NCBI GenBank assembly: GCA_002315495.1
Contig: DCGJ01000060.1
Span: forward strand, 9,479-14,686
Origin: Lachnoclostridium sp. UBA1781
GTDB taxonomy: Bacteria; Bacillota; Clostridia; Lachnospirales; Lachnospiraceae
DNA: 5,208 nt
Direction: 5' to 3'
In this document: positions 1 to 5,208 of the stretch, piece after piece
Position numbering within the stretch: position 1 is the stretch's first letter
Layout: each line of letters opens with the position of its first letter
The notes under the pieces: generated by a model
The model's input: the letters and a program-made list of their open reading frames with translations, nothing else
What the model was told of the DNA's origin: nothing
Databases searched by the model: none
Position numbers and translations under genes: made by a program

Positions 1-377
1 GAGAACTTGGTACGCTCAGCCATTGCACCGGATACGATGGTAGCTGCAGTAGCACAGAACACAAGGTTGAATACGAAAACGCTTGCGCCGCCACCTGCCA
101 AAAATGCATCGAAATCAGTGAAGATCTGGAAGTTCGGAATACCGATAAATCCACAGAAGTAATCTTCTGCCATCATCAAAGAGAAACCTAAAATCGAGAA
201 AGTAACAGTACCGATACAGAAGTCCATCAGGTTCTTCATAATGATGTTACCTGCGTTCTTCGCTCTCGTAAAACCGGTCTCAACCATTGCGAATCCGGCC
301 TGCATCCAAAATACCAACGCTGCGCCAATCAAAAACCAGACGCCAAAAATTTCACCATGTAAAGCTTCAAAACTCAT
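1..377 (-). CDS. amt: Ammonium transporter Amt, N-terminal part (runs off the left edge)
   Basis: Amt/MEP/Rh family channel that moves ammonium across the cytoplasmic membrane and supplies the glutamine synthetase encoded just upstream. Only the first 125 residues are in the window. They begin MSFEALHGEIFGVW and carry family hallmarks: WMQAGFAMVETGFTRAKNAG at about residues 24-43, IIMKNLMDFCIG at 45-56, and ATIVSGAMAERTKF at 112-125. Hydrophobic stretches near residues 9-32, 50-70 and 95-118 fit the first three membrane helices. The twin channel histidines and the conserved Asp of the family would lie beyond the edge, so they cannot be checked. No cleavable signal peptide like that of E. coli AmtB is evident. 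The ATG at 377-375 is chosen because a strong ribosome-binding site precedes it by 9 bases and the family homology starts at once. Some clostridial Amt proteins carry a C-terminal PII fusion, which cannot be judged here. The terminator-like hairpin in the 90-base gap after glnN suggests that expression depends on readthrough from glnN or on a local promoter. Confidence 0.95.
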   Translation of the reverse strand, partial: MSFEALHGEIFGVWFLIGAALVFWMQAGFAMVETGFTRAKNAGNIIMKNLMDFCIGTVTFSILGFSLMMAEDYFCGFIGIPNFQIFTDFDAFLAGGGASVFVFNLVFCATAATIVSGAMAERTKF

Positions 378-384
378 AATGAAA

Positions 385-393
385 ATCCTCCTA
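385..393 (-). promoter_or_regulatory. Ribosome-binding site of amt
   Basis: The minus strand reads TAGGAGGAT, with the GGAGG core ending 9 bases before the ATG at 377-375. It is a near-perfect Shine-Dalgarno sequence and fixes the amt start codon. It lies about 20 bases downstream of the U-run of the preceding hairpin, so the hairpin does not directly cover it. This makes control by transcription termination more likely than occlusion of translation. Confidence 0.85.
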
Positions 394-413
394 TTGCTCA
401 AATTAGTTTATTC

Positions 414-448
414 AAAAAGGCGCGACCCCCATTGGGAATCGCGCCTTT
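414..448 (-). terminator. Intrinsic terminator or attenuator between glnN and amt
   Basis: On the minus strand AAAGGCGCGA (448-439) pairs perfectly with TCGCGCCTTT (425-416). The stem continues through two U-G pairs and CCC/GGG to a three-base loop AAT (433-431), giving about 15 base pairs. A run of five T follows at 418-414, with its 3' part lying just outside the stem. It lies between the glnN stop and the amt start, so it could simply terminate glnN. However, its 5' arm also contains the hexaloop hairpin 436-455, so it is better read as a regulated attenuator that limits readthrough into amt. The stem is close to symmetric, but the other strand has no gene that needs a terminator here. Confidence 0.8.
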
Positions 449-455
449 GCGAATC
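436..455 (-). promoter_or_regulatory. Hexaloop hairpin 3, ANTAR-type antiterminator candidate for amt
   Basis: The minus strand folds as GATTCGC, loop AAAGGC (448-443), GCGATTC. Pairs outward from the loop are C-G, G-C, C-G, U-A, a U-U mismatch, A-U and G-C. The loop has A at position 1 and G at position 4, the signature of RNA targets of ANTAR-domain proteins. The hairpin uses the 5' arm of terminator 414-448, so the two folds cannot coexist. The loop and the two loop-closing pairs match the two copies in the glnN leader, while the outer pairs differ. Function is inferred; no ANTAR protein gene is in the window. Confidence 0.6.
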
Positions 456-467
456 ATTTAAATGTCC

Positions 468-2564
468 CTATACATAAAACAGCATATCACTGTAGGATGG
501 ATAAGGGATAACATCCTTCGGCATAACTGCCTCAACTGCATCTGCAAGTTCTCTTGCGGAAACCATTTCAGGAATGATGGTCTCATGATAGAAGGTGGCC
601 TGCTCAAGCAGATCCTCCATACCTTCTGCTGCAACGGTATCTGCATGAAGCTTCTCAACAAGCTCGTAGAGTGCTTCGTACTTTTCGGTTGCAAATGCCA
701 ACTGCTTCTCTTCTGCCTTGGTGCTGATGGAAGTACATACCTGCTTCTTAGCAAGAATACTTGCGGTAAGCTGATCAGCATACTTCAGAGTTGCCGGAAG
801 GAACTCATGGTTCAACATATCCTGCAAAGTGCAGGTTTCAATGTGAAGAGTCTTACAGTAGTTCTCAAGTAAAATCTCATATCTGGACATTGCCTCGGTC
901 TCGGTATAGATACCATGCTTCACGAACAATGCAATGTTCTCCGGAGTAATCAGTCTCGGAAGTACTTCCGGTGTGGACTTAAAGTTGTAAAGACCACGCT
1001 TAGCAGCTTCTTCAACCCACTCTTCGGTATAGCCGTTACCGTTAAAGATAACTCTCTTATGCTCGATGATGGTCTTCTTAAGGAGTGCCTTTACAGCATC
1101 CTGCAAAGCCTCACCTTCATATCCCTTCAACTCCTCGTAGAAGCCTGCCAAAACATCGGCAACAGCAGTGTTCAGCATGATGTTCGGGTTAGCAACAGAT
1201 GCGGAAGAACCAAGGGAACGGAACTCGAATTTGTTTCCGGTAAATGCGAATGGTGACGTTCTGTTACGGTCTGTCGTATCTTTAAAGAAATGCGGCAACA
1301 CGGTAGCGCCGGTTTCCATCTGAACTCTCTTCTCGTTGGAGAACAGGGTTCCCTTTTCGATGGCATCCACAACTGCGGTAAGCTCATCACCCAGGAACAT
1401 GGAGATGATTGCAGGCGGTGCCTCATTTGCACCAAGTCTGTGATCGTTTCCTGCACTTGCAACGGAAAGTCTCAAAAGATCTGCATGCTCGTCAACGGCC
1501 TTAATAACAGCCATAAGGAATACAAGGAACTGAGTGTTCTCACCAGGGGTCTTACCCGGCTCCAACAGGTTCAAACCGGTGTTGGTGCTCATAGACCAGT
1601 TGTTATGCTTACCGGAACCGTTGATTCCGGCAAATGGCTTTTCATGAAGCAGACATACATAGCCGTGCTTGTGAGCAACCTTCTTCATAACCTCCATCAT
1701 GAGCTGGTTGTGATCAACCGCTACGTTCGTGGTATCGAAGATTGGTGCAAGCTCGTGCTGGCTCGGTGCAACCTCGTTATGCTTTGTCTTAGCCGGAATA
1801 CCAAGCTTCCAAAGCTCTTCATCAAGGTCATGCATATAAGCGGATACACGAGGACGAATGGAACCGAAGTAATGGTCATCCATTTCCTGTCCCTTTGGAG
1901 AAGGAGCACCAAGAAGTGTTCTTCCGGTGAAGATCAAGTCCTTACGCTTTGCGTAATCCTTTTCATCAATCAGGAAGTATTCCTGCTCAGGACCAACGGT
2001 TGTGGTTACGCTGGTAACTTCGGTATTGCCGAGAAGGTTAAGAACCTTCGTTGCTTCTTTACTAAGTGCTTCCATTGAGCGAAGAAGCGGAGTTTTCTTA
2101 TCCAATGCTTCGCCGCTGTAGGAGCAAAATGCGGTTGGGATGCACAAGGTGCCATCCTTCAAAAATGCAGGGGAAGTAGGATCCCATGCGGTATAACCTC
2201 TTGCCTCGAAGGTAGCTCTCAAACCACCACTCGGGAAGGAGGATGCATCCGGCTCGCCCTTTACAAGCTCCTTGCCGGAGAATTCCATAATAACTTCGCC
2301 ACCGCCAACCGGAGAAATGAAACTGTCATGCTTCTCAGCGGTTGCACCGGTAAGTGGCTGGAACCAGTGAGTGAAATGGGTTGCACCATTTTCAACTGCC
2401 CACTCCTTCATTGCCACAGCAACGGAATTGGCTACATCCAACTCCAAATGTGTTCCCTGCTCCATGGTTTTCTTCAGGGCCTTAAACACGTCCTTCGGTA
2501 ACTTATCCTTCATTACCTTTTCATTGAAAACCAAACTTCCATACAACTCTGGTACTCTTGCCAT
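468..2564 (-). CDS. glnN: Glutamine synthetase type III (GSIII)
   Basis: Cytoplasmic enzyme that makes glutamine from glutamate, ammonia and ATP; family members are dodecamers. The complete 698-residue product matches the usual GSIII length of about 700, far longer than type I (about 440-470). It starts MARVPELYGSLVFNE and ends SYSDMLFYV. Recognisable segments are the N-terminal GSIII region (SSFPSGGLRATFEARGYTAW, about 109-128), the metal-binding GPEQEYF (191-197), KHNEVAPSQHELAP (261-274), the catalytic-core KPFAGINGSGKHNNWS (309-324), NDHRLGANEAPPAI (373-386), and NRTSPFAFTGNKFEFR (434-449), followed by a helical GSIII-specific C-terminal part. No frameshift or lost motif is seen. The ATG at 2564 is chosen because GGAGGAA lies just upstream and homology begins there. 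An in-frame ATG at 2648 would add 28 residues encoded by terminator hairpin sequence. The leader carries two promoter candidates and two attenuators, which suggests antitermination control by nitrogen supply. amt follows after 90 bases. Confidence 0.98.
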   Translation of the reverse strand: MARVPELYGSLVFNEKVMKDKLPKDVFKALKKTMEQGTHLELDVANSVAVAMKEWAVENGATHFTHWFQPLTGATAEKHDSFISPVGGGEVIMEFSGKELVKGEPDASSFPSGGLRATFEARGYTAWDPTSPAFLKDGTLCIPTAFCSYSGEALDKKTPLLRSMEALSKEATKVLNLLGNTEVTSVTTTVGPEQEYFLIDEKDYAKRKDLIFTGRTLLGAPSPKGQEMDDHYFGSIRPRVSAYMHDLDEELWKLGIPAKTKHNEVAPSQHELAPIFDTTNVAVDHNQLMMEVMKKVAHKHGYVCLLHEKPFAGINGSGKHNNWSMSTNTGLNLLEPGKTPGENTQFLVFLMAVIKAVDEHADLLRLSVASAGNDHRLGANEAPPAIISMFLGDELTAVVDAIEKGTLFSNEKRVQMETGATVLPHFFKDTTDRNRTSPFAFTGNKFEFRSLGSSASVANPNIMLNTAVADVLAGFYEELKGYEGEALQDAVKALLKKTIIEHKRVIFNGNGYTEEWVEEAAKRGLYNFKSTPEVLPRLITPENIALFVKHGIYTETEAMSRYEILLENYCKTLHIETCTLQDMLNHEFLPATLKYADQLTASILAKKQVCTSISTKAEEKQLAFATEKYEALYELVEKLHADTVAAEGMEDLLEQATFYHETIIPEMVSARELADAVEAVMPKDVIPYPSYSDMLFYV

Positions 2565-2567
2565 AAA

Positions 2568-2574
2568 TTCCTCC
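2568..2574 (-). promoter_or_regulatory. Ribosome-binding site of glnN
   Basis: The minus strand reads GGAGGAATTT before ATG, placing GGAGG five bases from the start at 2564. This supports the start MARVPEL over the in-frame ATG at 2648, which has no purine-rich Shine-Dalgarno sequence at a suitable distance. Confidence 0.85.
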
Positions 2575-2605
2575 GTTCCGGATCTGCGATCCTGAGTTAA
2601 TTTAC

Positions 2606-2641
2606 AAGAAAAGGCGCCACGGGTTTCCCCGAAGCGCCTTT
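2606..2641 (-). terminator. Second attenuator/terminator in the glnN leader
   Basis: On the minus strand AAAGGCGC (2641-2634) pairs perfectly with GCGCCTTT (2617-2610). A small UU/UG internal loop follows, then CGGG/CCCG closed by a GAAA tetraloop (2627-2624). The downstream tract is TTTTCTT, somewhat imperfect, so termination may be partial. It ends about 40 bases before the glnN ATG. Its 5' arm contains the hexaloop hairpin at 2630-2647, so an antiterminated state is available. Confidence 0.75.
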
Positions 2642-2647
2642 GCCTCA
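2630..2647 (-). promoter_or_regulatory. Hexaloop hairpin 2, ANTAR-type antiterminator candidate for glnN
   Basis: The minus strand folds as GAGGC, loop AAAGGC (2641-2636), GCTTC. Pairs outward are C-G, G-C, G-U, A-U and G-C, with one further U-G at 2647/2630. The loop is identical to hairpins 1 and 3, with A at position 1 and G at position 4. Forming it uses the 5' arm of terminator 2606-2641 and would prevent that terminator. It begins about five bases after the expected start of transcripts from the second promoter candidate. On transcripts from the first promoter it would be the second of two hexaloops, matching the usual two-hairpin ANTAR target. Confidence 0.65.
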
Positions 2648-2658
2648 TAATCGATCTT

Positions 2659-2687
2659 AGTATAATGTGAATGTAATGTAATGGAAA
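2659..2687 (-). promoter_or_regulatory. Second promoter candidate for glnN (TTTCCA-17-TATACT)
   Basis: The minus strand has a good -10 hexamer TATACT at 2664-2659. A weak -35 TTTCCA at 2687-2682 matches four of six consensus bases at the ideal 17-base spacing. The expected start is near 2652, which would place hexaloop hairpin 2 almost at the 5' end of the RNA, the same geometry seen at the first promoter. The -35 overlaps the end of the first terminator tract. The spacer is a run of CATTA-like repeats. Moderate to low confidence because of the weak -35. Confidence 0.4.
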
Positions 2688-2724
2688 ACAAAAAAGCGCT
2701 CTGGTTCCTCACCAAAGCGCCTTT
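2685..2724 (-). terminator. First attenuator/terminator, right after the main glnN promoter
   Basis: On the minus strand AAAGGCGCTTTGGT (2724-2711) pairs with ACCAGAGCGCTTTT (2705-2692) around a five-base loop GAGGA (2710-2706). That is 14 pairs, two of them G-U. A T6 run (2695-2690), then G and TTTT, make a strong intrinsic terminator signature. It lies within about 10-45 bases of the expected transcription start, so it can only act as an attenuator, or as a stop for most transcripts from that promoter, before glnN. It is too far from the carB stop to be the obvious carB terminator, although it would also end carB readthrough. Confidence 0.85.
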
Positions 2725-2730
2725 GCTTTA
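2713..2730 (-). promoter_or_regulatory. Hexaloop hairpin 1, ANTAR-type antiterminator candidate for glnN
   Basis: The minus strand folds as AAAGC, loop AAAGGC (2724-2719), GCTTT, with five Watson-Crick pairs plus an outer U-G (2730/2713). The loop has A1 and G4 as in known ANTAR RNA targets. The hairpin shares its 3' half and loop with the 5' arm of terminator 2685-2724, so it is a mutually exclusive antiterminator. It starts only one to a few bases after the expected +1 of the main promoter, so no separate upstream partner hairpin fits in this transcript. Confidence 0.65.
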
Positions 2731-2738
2731 CAGTCGAT

Positions 2739-2767
2739 ACTATAAATCATTTGTTTCTGATTGTCAA
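2739..2767 (-). promoter_or_regulatory. Main glnN promoter (TTGACA-17-TATAGT)
   Basis: The minus strand has a perfect -35 TTGACA at 2767-2762, exactly 17 bases, and a -10 TATAGT at 2744-2739 with five of six consensus bases. The stretch upstream of the -35, about 2773-2791, is nearly pure A/T with long A and T runs and could act as an UP element. The expected start is near 2732. This is a strong housekeeping-sigma promoter with no visible operator, so control is most likely exerted after initiation through the downstream hairpins. No sigma-54 -24/-12 pattern is present. Confidence 0.85.
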
Positions 2768-2818
2768 GCACCAAATTTTAATTTTTTTCTTGAAATCATC
2801 TATGCGCTTTTTTACGCG

Positions 2819-2834
2819 AAAAATGCTGCATTTT
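2819..2834 (-). terminator. Possible weak terminator after carB
   Basis: On the minus strand AAAATG (2834-2829) pairs with CATTTT (2825-2820) around loop CAG, followed by one more T. The hairpin begins three bases after the carB stop codon. It is AU-rich with six pairs and almost no separate U-run, so it is a poor terminator. Some carB transcripts may continue into the glnN leader, where the attenuators would meet them. Confidence 0.3.
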
Positions 2835-2836
2835 GC

Positions 2837-5208
2837 TTACTGGGCATCAATCGTGGATACACCGATGGTCATCTCCTCCAAGGTATCGAGGAGCACCTTT
2901 ACGGTGTCCAATGATGTGAACATGGTTACGTTATTCTCCGTTGCACACTGACGAATCGCAACACCGTCGCCATAGTGAACGCCCGACAGGATTGCACGGG
3001 TGTTGATGACATAGCTTACATAGCCTGCGCGAATGGACTGCAAAATCTCATCGGAGCCTTCGCTCAGCTTATGGCGCACACGGGTACGGATACCATGTGC
3101 TTTCAGATGGTCAGCTGTTCCGATGGTTGCCTCAATGTTAAAGCCCATCTCATAGAAGCGCTTCACGAGAGGCAGTGCCTCATCCTTATCCTCATCGGCC
3201 AATGACACGATAACGGTACCGTAGTTTTGAAGCTTAATGCCGGAAGCGGTGAGTGCCTTGTACATTGCACGGTGCAGCTTTTCGTCATAACCGATTGCCT
3301 CACCGGTAGACTTCATCTCCGGAGACAGGTAAGAGTCCATCCCCTTCAGTTTGGAATACGAGAAGGCCGGTGCCTTAACATAGAAGCGCTGCTTCTCTTC
3401 CGGATACAGTTTGAAAATGCCCTGTTCCTTCAGGCTGATGCCAAGAATAACCTTGGTTGCAATGTCGGCCAAAGGATAGCCGGTCGCCTTGGACAAAAAC
3501 GGTACGGTTCGAGACGAACGAGGGTTAACCTCGATAATGTACACATCATCCTTATCGTCAACGATAAACTGAATATTGAAGACACCGATAATACCGATTC
3601 CGAGACCAAGCTTCTTCGCATACGAAAGAATCGTTCCCTTTACCTTGTCGGAAAGACTGTATGGCGGATATACGCTCATGGAGTCACCGGAGTGAACACC
3701 GGTACGTTCAACGAGTTCCATAATACCCGGCACGAAGACATCCTGTCCGTCGCAGACGGCATCGACCTCGACTTCCTTACCCATGATGTATTTGTCAACA
3801 AGAACCGGCTTGTCTTCATCAATTTCAACTGCGGTATGCAGGTAATGACGAAGATCGGATTCCTTGGATACGATCTGCATCGCACGTCCGCCGAGAACAA
3901 AGCTTGGGCGAACAAGTACCGGATAACCGATTTCTGCTGCTGCACGAACACCATCCTCTACATTCGTTACCGCCTGTCCTTTCGGCTGTGGAATATTTAA
4001 CGACGTAAGCACCTTTTCAAATGCATCACGGTTCTCCGCGCGGTCAATCGCGTCACAGTCGGTACCGACAATTTTTACGCCGTATTCATGAAGCGGAGCA
4101 GCCAGGTTGACTGCGGTCTGACCGCCAAGCGTTGCAATGACACCGATTGGTTTCTCGAGCGCCACAATGTTCATAACGTCCTCTACACAAAGCGGCTCGA
4201 AGTACAGCTTGTCCGAGGTGGTATAATCCGTCGATACGGTCTCCGGGTTATTGTTAATAATAATTGCCTCGTAACCGGCTTCCTGGATGGTCTTTACCGC
4301 ATGCACGGTGGAATAGTCGAACTCGACACCCTGACCGATACGAATCGGACCGGAACCAAGAACGATAACCTTCTTCCGATCGGAAACAATGGACTCATTT
4401 TCCTTCTCATATGTGGAATAAAAATACGGCACATAGCTTTCAAACTCAGATGCACATGTATCAATCATCTTGTAGGATGGCATAATACCGTTCGCCTTAC
4501 GGAAATCATAAACCTTGTGCGCGGTCCACCCCCAGGTCTTTGCAATCCAAAGGTCGGAGAAGCCCGCTCTCTTCACCTTCGCAAGCGTCTCCAAGTCGCC
4601 GCGTTTTACCGAAAGCTCTGCTTCCAGCTCAACGATATGACGGATGCCTCTCGTAAAGAACGGATCAATCGCGGAGATTTCGTAGATTTCCTCTTCTGTC
4701 ACCTTGCGGCGAAGAAGCTCTGCCACAGCAAAGATACGGTCATCGGTACCGTCCTTAATATATGCTTTTAAGTCCTCTGTCGTCTGCTCGTCAAACTTGT
4801 GGTGATGCACGTGGAATACACCGGTCTCGAGACTTCGAATGCCCTTAAGCAGGCTTTCTTCAAAGGAACGTCCAACGCTCATAACTTCACCGGTAGCCTT
4901 CATCTGAGTTCCCAGGTGATTGTTGGCATCGGTGAATTTGTCGAATGGGAAGCGCGGAATCTTCGTTACGACATAGTCCAGCGATGGCTCGAAGGAAGCC
5001 AGCGTATTCGCAAGCGGAATCTCGTCCAGACGAAGTCCGACGGAAATCTTTGCAGATACTCTCGCAATCGGGTAACCGCTGGCCTTACTTGCAAGTGCCG
5101 AGGAACGGGATACTCGTGGGTTTACCTCAATCAGGTAGTACTGGAACGACTTCGGATCGAGTGCGAACTGAACGTTACAGCCACCCTCAATCTTCAGGGC
5201 GCGAATAA
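2837..5208 (-). CDS. carB: Carbamoyl-phosphate synthase large subunit (N-terminus beyond the right edge)
   Basis: Large subunit of carbamoyl-phosphate synthase. With ammonia from glutamine, released by CarA, it uses bicarbonate and two ATP to make carbamoyl phosphate for pyrimidine and arginine synthesis. The frame is open from the right edge, giving 789 residues. By alignment from memory to E. coli CarB, about 270 N-terminal residues are missing. In visible numbering the end of the first ATP-grasp domain shows GGCNVQF (8-14) and the metal-site IEVNPRVSRSS (26-36). The oligomerisation region follows. The second ATP-grasp half has the Gly-rich VLGSGPIRIGQGVEFDY (about 282-298), RPSFVLGGRAM (about 433-443) and IIEVNPRSSRT (557-567). 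The C-terminal MGS-like allosteric domain covers about 661-789, with EATIGT (692-697), HKLSEG (712-717) and YVINT (732-736) at the positions that bind nucleotide effectors in E. coli. All key residues visible are kept and the frame is intact. carA is expected upstream, outside the window. The gene could be a pyrAB-type copy, which cannot be decided here. Confidence 0.98.
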   Translation of the reverse strand, partial: IRALKIEGGCNVQFALDPKSFQYYLIEVNPRVSRSSALASKASGYPIARVSAKISVGLRLDEIPLANTLASFEPSLDYVVTKIPRFPFDKFTDANNHLGTQMKATGEVMSVGRSFEESLLKGIRSLETGVFHVHHHKFDEQTTEDLKAYIKDGTDDRIFAVAELLRRKVTEEEIYEISAIDPFFTRGIRHIVELEAELSVKRGDLETLAKVKRAGFSDLWIAKTWGWTAHKVYDFRKANGIMPSYKMIDTCASEFESYVPYFYSTYEKENESIVSDRKKVIVLGSGPIRIGQGVEFDYSTVHAVKTIQEAGYEAIIINNNPETVSTDYTTSDKLYFEPLCVEDVMNIVALEKPIGVIATLGGQTAVNLAAPLHEYGVKIVGTDCDAIDRAENRDAFEKVLTSLNIPQPKGQAVTNVEDGVRAAAEIGYPVLVRPSFVLGGRAMQIVSKESDLRHYLHTAVEIDEDKPVLVDKYIMGKEVEVDAVCDGQDVFVPGIMELVERTGVHSGDSMSVYPPYSLSDKVKGTILSYAKKLGLGIGIIGVFNIQFIVDDKDDVYIIEVNPRSSRTVPFLSKATGYPLADIATKVILGISLKEQGIFKLYPEEKQRFYVKAPAFSYSKLKGMDSYLSPEMKSTGEAIGYDEKLHRAMYKALTASGIKLQNYGTVIVSLADEDKDEALPLVKRFYEMGFNIEATIGTADHLKAHGIRTRVRHKLSEGSDEILQSIRAGYVSYVINTRAILSGVHYGDGVAIRQCATENNVTMFTSLDTVKVLLDTLEEMTIGVSTIDAQ

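Noticed and set aside
467..495. Promoter for amt with -10 TATAGG overlapping the glnN stop
   Set aside because: The -10 is at a suggestive distance from hexaloop hairpin 3, but spacings of 16, 17 and 18 bases give only poor -35 matches. It is not listed as a feature.
1290..2078. Long plus-strand open frame antisense to glnN (262 codons)
   Set aside because: It lies wholly inside the well-supported glnN gene, has no recognisable protein family and is not part of any plus-strand gene arrangement. It is a typical shadow frame.
468..2648. glnN start at 2648 giving 726 residues
   Set aside because: The extra 28 residues come from terminator/hexaloop sequence and lack family likeness, whereas 2564 has a strong ribosome-binding site. 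It is kept only as a low-interest finding.
2666..2690. GlnR/TnrA box (TGTNA-N7-TNACA) near TGTGA and TTACA words in the leader
   Set aside because: The half-sites do not fall at the needed spacing on either strand, so there is no proper palindrome.
2739..2775. Sigma-54 promoter for glnN around TGGTGCTTGACA
   Set aside because: It does not match TGGCAC-N5-TTGCA, while a near-perfect sigma-70-type promoter overlaps the same bases.
2804..2818. Hairpin GCG with CGC around an A-rich loop downstream of carB
   Set aside because: Only three base pairs with an eight-base loop and no following U-run; too weak to call a terminator.
3227..4000. Long plus-strand open frame antisense to carB (257 codons), and a similar one at 4088-4771
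   Set aside because: Both are opposite conserved CarB coding sequence, with no homology recognised and no supporting promoter seen.
2837..4903. carB taken as starting at the ATG at 4903
   Set aside because: The same frame stays open to the window edge and the extra 101 residues are clear CarB sequence (GGCNVQF, IEVNPRVSRSS, SFEPSLDYVVTKIPRF), so this is an internal Met.
1..5208. CRISPR array, insertion sequence, tRNA or rRNA
   Set aside because: No regularly spaced repeats, transposase fragments, terminal inverted repeats or tRNA-like folds were seen. Coding sequence fills almost the whole window.

Overview
The window is a nitrogen-assimilation locus read entirely from the minus strand. In transcription order (right to left) it holds the 3' three quarters of carB (carbamoyl-phosphate synthase large subunit), a complete type III glutamine synthetase gene (glnN), and the 5' end of an ammonium transporter gene (amt), which runs off the left edge. 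The protein sequences, the GGAGG ribosome-binding sites, the moderate GC content and the use of GSIII as a housekeeping-type synthetase suggest a Clostridia member, probably Lachnospiraceae-like. That placement is a judgement from recall of family sequences, not from a search.

Layout: carB 5208-2837 (N-terminus missing), a 272-base intergenic region 2836-2565, glnN 2564-468, a 90-base intergenic region 467-378, and amt 377-1 (C-terminus missing). No plus-strand gene is supported. All plus-strand open frames lie antisense to these three genes or in the leader and look like shadows.

The most interesting part is non-coding. Three minus-strand hairpins share an invariant hexanucleotide loop, AAAGGC (A at position 1, G at position 4), on a short stem whose outer pairs differ between copies but mostly remain paired. 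Each small hairpin overlaps the 5' arm of a longer hairpin followed by a U-rich run, which looks like an intrinsic terminator. The two folds exclude each other. This is the layout expected of ANTAR-domain antitermination targets, as in the NasR, EutV and NitR type systems. Two copies are in the glnN leader. One lies immediately after a near-consensus promoter (TTGACA-17-TATAGT), and the other lies just after a second, weaker promoter. The third copy is between glnN and amt.

The genes form a coherent set. Amt brings in ammonium, GSIII fixes it into glutamine, and carbamoyl-phosphate synthase spends glutamine nitrogen (through CarA, not in view) on pyrimidines and arginine. The leader architecture predicts that glnN and amt are controlled together by transcription antitermination in response to nitrogen status, with carB upstream and probably outside that control.
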